Below, in pieces: positions 30,311-34,149 of a stretch of DNA of 34,149 bases (positions within the stretch are counted from its first letter, which is position 1; each line of letters starts with the position of its first letter). The notes under the pieces were generated by a model. That model was not told the DNA's origin. It saw only the letters and a program-made list of their open reading frames with translations, and did no database searches. Made by a program: the position numbers and the translations under genes. Origin of the DNA: Clostridia bacterium (GTDB lineage Bacteria > Bacillota > Clostridia > Oscillospirales > Acutalibacteraceae); NCBI GenBank assembly GCA_017474045.1, contig JAFUHX010000003.1, positions 1-34,149 of the forward strand. Direction: 5' to 3'.

Positions 30311-30326
30311 ACACTTTGAGGAATGT

Positions 30327-30354
30327 GAGATTGCCCTGCGGTAATCTCTTTTTT
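30327..30354 (+). terminator. Riboswitch-controlled terminator
   Basis: GAGATTGCC (30327-30335) pairs with GGTAATCTC (30340-30348), followed by TTTTTT. Its GCCC can also pair with GGGC of the riboswitch 3' strand (30303-30306), a plausible antiterminator in the absence of lysine. Confidence 0.85.
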
Positions 30355-30390
30355 GTTGCCTGTTGGCAACTGACGAAGCGGCAAAGCCGC
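30355..30390 (+). promoter_or_regulatory. Two short leader hairpins after the terminator
   Basis: GTTGCC-TGTT-GGCAAC (30355-30370) and GCGGC-AAA-GCCGC (30378-30390) are stable stem-loops between the terminator and the ribosome binding site GGAGG (30403). They could stabilise the 5' end of the read-through mRNA. Confidence 0.6.
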
Positions 30391-30416
30391 AAAAATTTAA
30401 ACGGAGGATTTTAAAA

Positions 30417-32273
30417 ATGAAAAAGTCAACCACCTTTGCAAGAGTAATTCTTGCGCTGATGCTTGTTATTGCCTTTGCAATTCCTGCATCAACCGTTGCT
30501 TTTGCCCAAGAGGGTGAAACACCGGTTCTTTATTCAGACAGCACCGCAAACCCCGAAGTTGTTGAAAACGAAGCTGCTTTTTCTGTTGATGTTGACGGAG
30601 AAGCAATTCAATATGATTTCAACAACGAAGATGATGAAGATGAAATTAAATCAGCTTCAGATTATGTTGACAGCTACGCTGACAACCTTACAAACGACCC
30701 CGGCTTCAAAGAGCATATTGAATCTGCTCTTGCCAAAATCCGCGAATCAATCGGCTCTTACGCCACAGTTCTCGCTCTTCTTCCCCCGATAATTGCAATC
30801 GTTCTTGCTCTTATTACAAAAGAAGTTTATTCCTCACTTATCATCGGTATTGTTGTCGGCGGCTTCATTTATGCCGGCGGTAACTTTGAAACTGCAATCA
30901 ACCATGTTCTTTTCGACGGCTTTGTTTCAAGCCTTTCCGACAGCTACAACATGGGTATCATCATTTTCCTTGTTCTTCTCGGCGCACTTGTTTCAATGAT
31001 GAACAAAGCAGGCGGAAGCGCAGCTTTCGGCCGCTGGGCATCAAAACACATTAAGTCAAGAGTCGGCGCTCAGCTTGCAACAATTGCTCTCGGCTGCCTT
31101 ATCTTTATTGACGACTATTTCAACTGTCTCACAGTTGGTTCAGTTATGCGCCCCGTTACTGACAAACAGAATGTTTCCAGAGCAAAGCTTTCTTATCTCA
31201 TTGACGCCACTGCTGCTCCTGTTTGCATTATCGCTCCCATTTCTTCATGGGCAGCCGCTGTTGCGGGCTTTGCAAGAGGCGCAGGTGCTGAAAGCGGAAT
31301 CAGCCTTTTCGTTCAGGCAATTCCCTATAACTTCTATGCTCTTCTCACAATCGCAATGATGATTTTCATCGCTGTTACCAAGTTTGACTACGGCCCCATG
31401 AAGCTTCACGAAAAGAACGCCGTTGAAAAAGGCGACCTTTTCACCAGCGGAACCCGTGTTGACAGCGCAGACGTTGAAGCTAACCCCAAGGGTAAGGTTC
31501 TCGACCTCGTTCTTCCCGTTGTTGTTCTTATTATCTGTTGCGTTCTCGGAATGATTTATTCCGGCGGCTTCTTTGCAACAGGCGAAGACAAAGCAGGATT
31601 TATCGATGCCTTCTCAAACAGCGACGCTTCAGTCGGTCTTGTTATCGGTTCAGCAATTGCAATTGTTTTCACAGTTGTTTATCTTCTTATCAGAAGAGTT
31701 ATTACTTTCAAAGACGCTATGAATTCTCTTCCCGAAGGCTTCAAAGCAATGGTTCCTGCAATCCTTATTCTCACTTGTGCATGGACTCTTAAAGCTATGA
31801 CCGACAGCCTCGGCGCAAAAATCTTTATTTCTCAGCTCGTTGAAAACAGTGCCGGTTCCTTCCAGGCCTTCCTTCCTGCAATTATCTTCCTTATTGCTGT
31901 TGGCCTTTCATTTGCAACCGGAACATCATGGGGTACCTTCGGTATTCTTATTCCCATCGTTCTCAGCGTATTTGCTGCAGATAACCCCCTCACAATCGTT
32001 TCAATTTCAGCTTGTATGGCAGGTGCTGTTTGCGGCGACCACTGCTCACCCATTTCAGACACAACCATCATGGCTTCAGCCGGCGGACAATGCGACCACC
32101 TCAACCACGTTTCAACTCAGCTTCCCTATGCTTTGACTGTTGCAGGCGTTTCATTTGTCAGCTATATAATTGCCGGCTTTGTTCCCAACTGGCTTATTTC
32201 TCTTCCCATTGCTCTTGTTCTTATGGTTGGAACTCTCTTTGTTATCAAGGTAATAACAAAGAAAAAGGCATAA
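30417..32273 (+). CDS. NhaC-family transporter, predicted lysine importer (LysW type)
   Basis: This 618-residue polytopic protein of the NhaC Na+/H+ antiporter family has about twelve membrane segments. The family core is visible: GCLIFIDDYFNCLTVGSVMR, ATAAPVCIIAPISSWAA, FATGTSWGTFGILIPI and CGDHCSPISDTTIMAS. L-box-controlled NhaC-type proteins have been predicted as lysine importers (called lysW in comparative-genomics work), and the riboswitch here supports that. Unusually it has a signal-peptide-like N-terminus (MKKSTTFARVILALMLVIA, then FA-QEG, about 1-30) and an acidic outer segment (31-110) before the first core membrane helix; typical NhaC proteins lack this. GGAGG lies 9 nt before the ATG. 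Confidence 0.9.
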   Translation: MKKSTTFARVILALMLVIAFAIPASTVAFAQEGETPVLYSDSTANPEVVENEAAFSVDVDGEAIQYDFNNEDDEDEIKSASDYVDSYADNLTNDPGFKEHIESALAKIRESIGSYATVLALLPPIIAIVLALITKEVYSSLIIGIVVGGFIYAGGNFETAINHVLFDGFVSSLSDSYNMGIIIFLVLLGALVSMMNKAGGSAAFGRWASKHIKSRVGAQLATIALGCLIFIDDYFNCLTVGSVMRPVTDKQNVSRAKLSYLIDATAAPVCIIAPISSWAAAVAGFARGAGAESGISLFVQAIPYNFYALLTIAMMIFIAVTKFDYGPMKLHEKNAVEKGDLFTSGTRVDSADVEANPKGKVLDLVLPVVVLIICCVLGMIYSGGFFATGEDKAGFIDAFSNSDASVGLVIGSAIAIVFTVVYLLIRRVITFKDAMNSLPEGFKAMVPAILILTCAWTLKAMTDSLGAKIFISQLVENSAGSFQAFLPAIIFLIAVGLSFATGTSWGTFGILIPIVLSVFAADNPLTIVSISACMAGAVCGDHCSPISDTTIMASAGGQCDHLNHVSTQLPYALTVAGVSFVSYIIAGFVPNWLISLPIALVLMVGTLFVIKVITKKKA

Positions 32274-32292
32274 GCTTTTCCTTTAAAATTTT

Positions 32293-32331
32293 GGAGCTGT
32301 AAAAACCAATGTTTTTACAGCTCCACTTTTT
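32293..32331 (+). terminator. Intrinsic terminator of the lysine transporter
   Basis: GGAGCTGTAAAAAC (32293-32306) pairs with GTTTTTACAGCTCC (32311-32324) around a 4-nt loop, followed by ACTTTTTT. Confidence 0.95.
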
Positions 32332-32375
32332 TACTACCCGTTTGTTTTATGTAAACATATATATTTTCTCTGTGA

Positions 32376-33185
32376 TCACTTATTTTTTGTTCTGTCTTTT
32401 ATAACCTGTTCAATAGCAAACACCTGAAGGTGCTGAGGAAGACTGTTTAAAAGAAGAAGAAGGGGGTTTCTGTTAATTTTATAAACATATTTCGGTGTTT
32501 TTTCTGTCAGGGCTCTCAGCGCCGTCTGTGCAATATCTTCAGGCTCAATGTTTTTGGTTTCAACGCCGTCAACGATCTGGCGGAATTTTTTAGCATTGGT
32601 ATTATAAAGCTTTGTGTTTTCCATAAATCTTTCAAGAGCAGTTGTTGAAACATTAAGAAGTCCCGTTTTAACTGCACCGGGACGAATAACCGAAACAGAA
32701 ATTCCCAAAAGGTTTGTTTCCATTCTCAGCGAAAAAGCATATTTTTCCAAAGCGGCCTTTGTTATGGCATAAATACCTGTAAAGGGAAGAGGATCAAGGG
32801 GGGCAAGCTCACTTGAAGTTATAACAATTCTTCCGCCGCGGTTCAGAAGAGGCTTGAAAACCTTGTTAACTCTGTAAACGCCGAAAAGATTGATGTTAAA
32901 AATTCTGACAAAGCGCTGCTCGTCCATTTCCAAAAGAGAGTCCAGATCATAAACTCCGGCTGTGTGAATTATTGCAAAAAGGCTTTCAGCCTCTTCCTTA
33001 ACCTTTTCAAAAACGGCTTCAATCTCTTCTGTTTTGGTAACGTCGCAACGATAAAATTTCATATTTCCCGGTTCTTCAACCTGACAGTAATCCATTCCGA
33101 AAACATTATATCCCTTTGAAGAAAGAAGCTCACATATTGCTTTTCCCATTCCGCCGGCAGCACCGGTAACGAGAACATTTTTCAT
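32376..33185 (-). CDS. SDR family oxidoreductase
   Basis: This 269-residue short-chain dehydrogenase/reductase has the cofactor motif TGAAGGMG (7-14), acidic strand-end residue MDYC, CDVT, IHTAGVYD in the NAG position, ITSSELAP with the catalytic Ser, and YAITK with Tyr139 and Lys143. A helix-rich C-terminal extension (about 200-269) is typical of SDRs acting on hydrophobic substrates. The start is the ATG at 33185 (AAGGGTGA upstream); the reading frame extends 50 codons further up but without a ribosome binding site. An extended -10 TGCTATAAT on the minus strand is at 33214-33222. The substrate is unknown. Confidence 0.92.
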   Translation of the reverse strand: MKNVLVTGAAGGMGKAICELLSSKGYNVFGMDYCQVEEPGNMKFYRCDVTKTEEIEAVFEKVKEEAESLFAIIHTAGVYDLDSLLEMDEQRFVRIFNINLFGVYRVNKVFKPLLNRGGRIVITSSELAPLDPLPFTGIYAITKAALEKYAFSLRMETNLLGISVSVIRPGAVKTGLLNVSTTALERFMENTKLYNTNAKKFRQIVDGVETKNIEPEDIAQTALRALTEKTPKYVYKINRNPLLLLLNSLPQHLQVFAIEQVIKDRTKNK

Positions 33186-33213
33186 AAATATCACCCTTTT
33201 AACTGTTTTTTTC

Positions 33214-33222
33214 ATTATAGCA
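33214..33222 (-). promoter_or_regulatory. Extended -10 promoter of the SDR gene
   Basis: On the minus strand TGCTATAAT (hexamer 33214-33219) lies 28 nt before the ATG; the -35 is weak. Confidence 0.65.
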
Positions 33223-33291
33223 TAAAACTCTCTTTTTTTAATACACAATTTTTCATGTTTTGTATATTGCAATAAATTGGGTTTATCGCTC

Positions 33292-33320
33292 TTGCTTTTT
33301 TCTCTTCTTCGTGTTAAGAT
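33292..33320 (+). promoter_or_regulatory. Promoter of the O-acetyltransferase gene
   Basis: TTGCTT (33292-33297), a 17-nt spacer and TAAGAT (33315-33320) preceded by TGT. ACAAGGA then precedes the ATG at 33347. Confidence 0.55.
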
Positions 33321-33346
33321 TTCAAAAAAACACAAGGAATGATTTT

Positions 33347-33960
33347 ATGGATACAGATCTTCAGAAACAAAGAATGGCTGAGGGCAAGCTTTATCTGCCC
33401 AACGGCGAAAGCATTATGAAAGAACAGCTTGACTGCATGGAAAAGCTTTATGACTACAACAATACCCGCCCTCACGATTTTGAAAAAAGAGCAGCTCTTC
33501 TTAAAGAAATGTTTGCCGAAATCGGCGAAGGCTGCTATATTGAGCCTCCGCTTCACGCCAACTGGGCAGGAAAACACGTTCATTTCGGAAAAGAAGTTTA
33601 TGCCAATTTCAACCTGACTCTTGTTGACGACGGAAACATTTTTGTGGGCGACAACACAATGTTTGCCCCCAATGTTTTATTGCTACAGCCGGCCACCCCA
33701 TTCTTCCGTCTCTGCGCGAAAAAGGTGTTCAATATAACATTGATGTTCACATCGGGAAAAATGTCTGGCTGGGTGCCGGAGTTCTTGTAATGCCCGGAGT
33801 TTCAATCGGCGACAACAGCGTAATCGGTGCCGGAAGCGTTGTTACAAAAGATATTCCTGCAAACTGCGTCGCCTACGGAAATCCTTGCAGAGTAATAAGA
33901 GAAATCGGCGAACACGACAAAAAGTTTTATTATAAAAACAGAGAAGTAGATATGGAATAA
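33347..33960 (+). pseudogene. Sugar O-acetyltransferase (maltose acetyltransferase type) with a single-base frameshift
   Basis: The N-terminal part (33347 to about 33676) encodes MAEGKLYLPNGESIMKEQLD and the start of a left-handed beta-helix (IGEGCYIEPPLHANWAGKHV, HFGKEVYANFNLTLVDDG, VGDNTMFAPNV), as in maltose/galactoside O-acetyltransferases. Then the frame breaks and stops at 33790. The adjacent frame continues the family sequence to 33960: ATAGHPILPSLREKGVQYNI, VHIGKNVWLGAGVLVMPGVS, IGDNSVIGAGSVVTKDIPAN, CVAYGNPCRVI. The total of 614 nt is one base short of 204 codons plus stop. The loss is near the T-run at 33675-33678. A working enzyme would acetylate sugars using acetyl-CoA. Either a real null allele or an assembly error. 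Confidence 0.85.
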
Positions 33961-34004
33961 ACTTCGGCAATTGAATCTTAACTCTTAAATTTAATAATGT
34001 TTAA

Positions 34005-34149
34005 AGGAGCTGTAAAAAAAGTGCAGACCGCATAAAACAAGATAACTAAAGGTTTTTTTCGGTATTGAACTACCAAAGAAACCCTTTAAAACTGTAAAAA
34101 TCAGCAAAAGCAGGCAAAAACAAGGTTTTTGCGTTTTATGCTATAAACA
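34005..34149 (+). repeat. Structured intergenic repeat, copy C (cut by window end)
   Basis: Third copy: GGAGCTGTAAAAAAAGTGCA, GACCGCATAAAAC, then a hairpin (AAAGGTTTTTTTCGG to CCAAAGAAACCCTTT, about 34048-34087), and a right half with GGCAAAAAC-AAG-GTTTTTGC. GCATAAAAC (34030-34038) pairs perfectly with GTTTTATGC (34133-34141). It follows the O-acetyltransferase gene. Confidence 0.75.

Noticed and set aside
33660-33700. Programmed frameshift in the O-acetyltransferase
   Set aside because: The T-run does not form a canonical slippery heptamer in frame; family members are read in one frame.
1-34149. CRISPR array, rRNA genes, complete insertion sequences
   Set aside because: No regularly spaced direct repeats, no rRNA-like stretch and no intact transposase were seen.

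Overview
The window looks like the chromosome of a low-GC, anaerobic, gut-type Firmicute of the class Clostridia, most likely in the Oscillospiraceae/Ruminococcaceae area. The support is strong Shine-Dalgarno sites, textbook sigma-A promoters, a tRNA gene with encoded CCA, a lysine riboswitch ahead of an NhaC-type transporter, a DHHW/MBOAT/DUF4358/GDSL cluster and a TIGR03905 TSCPD protein. No rRNA or ribosomal protein gene is present, so the genus cannot be fixed. No gene runs off either end.

Layout. (1) 166-2819: an ECF sigma factor and a membrane-anchored beta-propeller protein, translationally coupled; divergent to them is a 56-residue protein (2941-3111). (2) 3315-7225: a four-gene surface-glycan O-acylation cluster (GDSL hydrolase, DUF4358, MBOAT acyltransferase, DHHW protein). 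(3) 7368-10541: a tRNA-Thr gene followed by what looks like a decayed integrative element: a frameshifted tyrosine integrase, a WYL regulator, a basic/membrane accessory protein, a 60-bp nested palindrome and a recombinase remnant. (4) 10622-12688: a zinc-ribbon membrane protein and a GPH-type sugar transporter. (5) 12906-19764: one operon on the minus strand: malQ, an aconitase-superfamily hydratase, an 842-residue channel-like protein with Rossmann domains and a RyR-like domain, and a 159-residue protein of unknown function. (6) 19975-22539: a GPH transporter with a 300-residue charged coiled-coil tail. (7) 22797-25657: a class III PLP aminotransferase and a tandem class II aldolase behind a consensus promoter with a palindromic operator. 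(8) 25684-28726: a five-gene minus-strand run (phosphoesterase, two TrkA proteins, PAP2 phosphatase, GtrA). (9) 28796-29751: three overlapping or closely spaced small proteins of unknown function, then TSCPD. (10) 30115-32273: promoter, lysine riboswitch, terminator and NhaC-family transporter, a complete lysine-responsive import unit. (11) 32376-33960: an SDR oxidoreductase and a frameshifted sugar O-acetyltransferase.

Three copies of a structured ~145-nt intergenic repeat sit at gene 3' ends (3165-3310, 12703-12847, 34005 to the window end). Two genes (integrase, acetyltransferase) are each broken by the apparent loss of a single base. The best candidates for something undescribed are the channel-like TrkA/RyR protein and its partner in the malQ operon, the structured repeat family, and the three-gene small-protein cassette.
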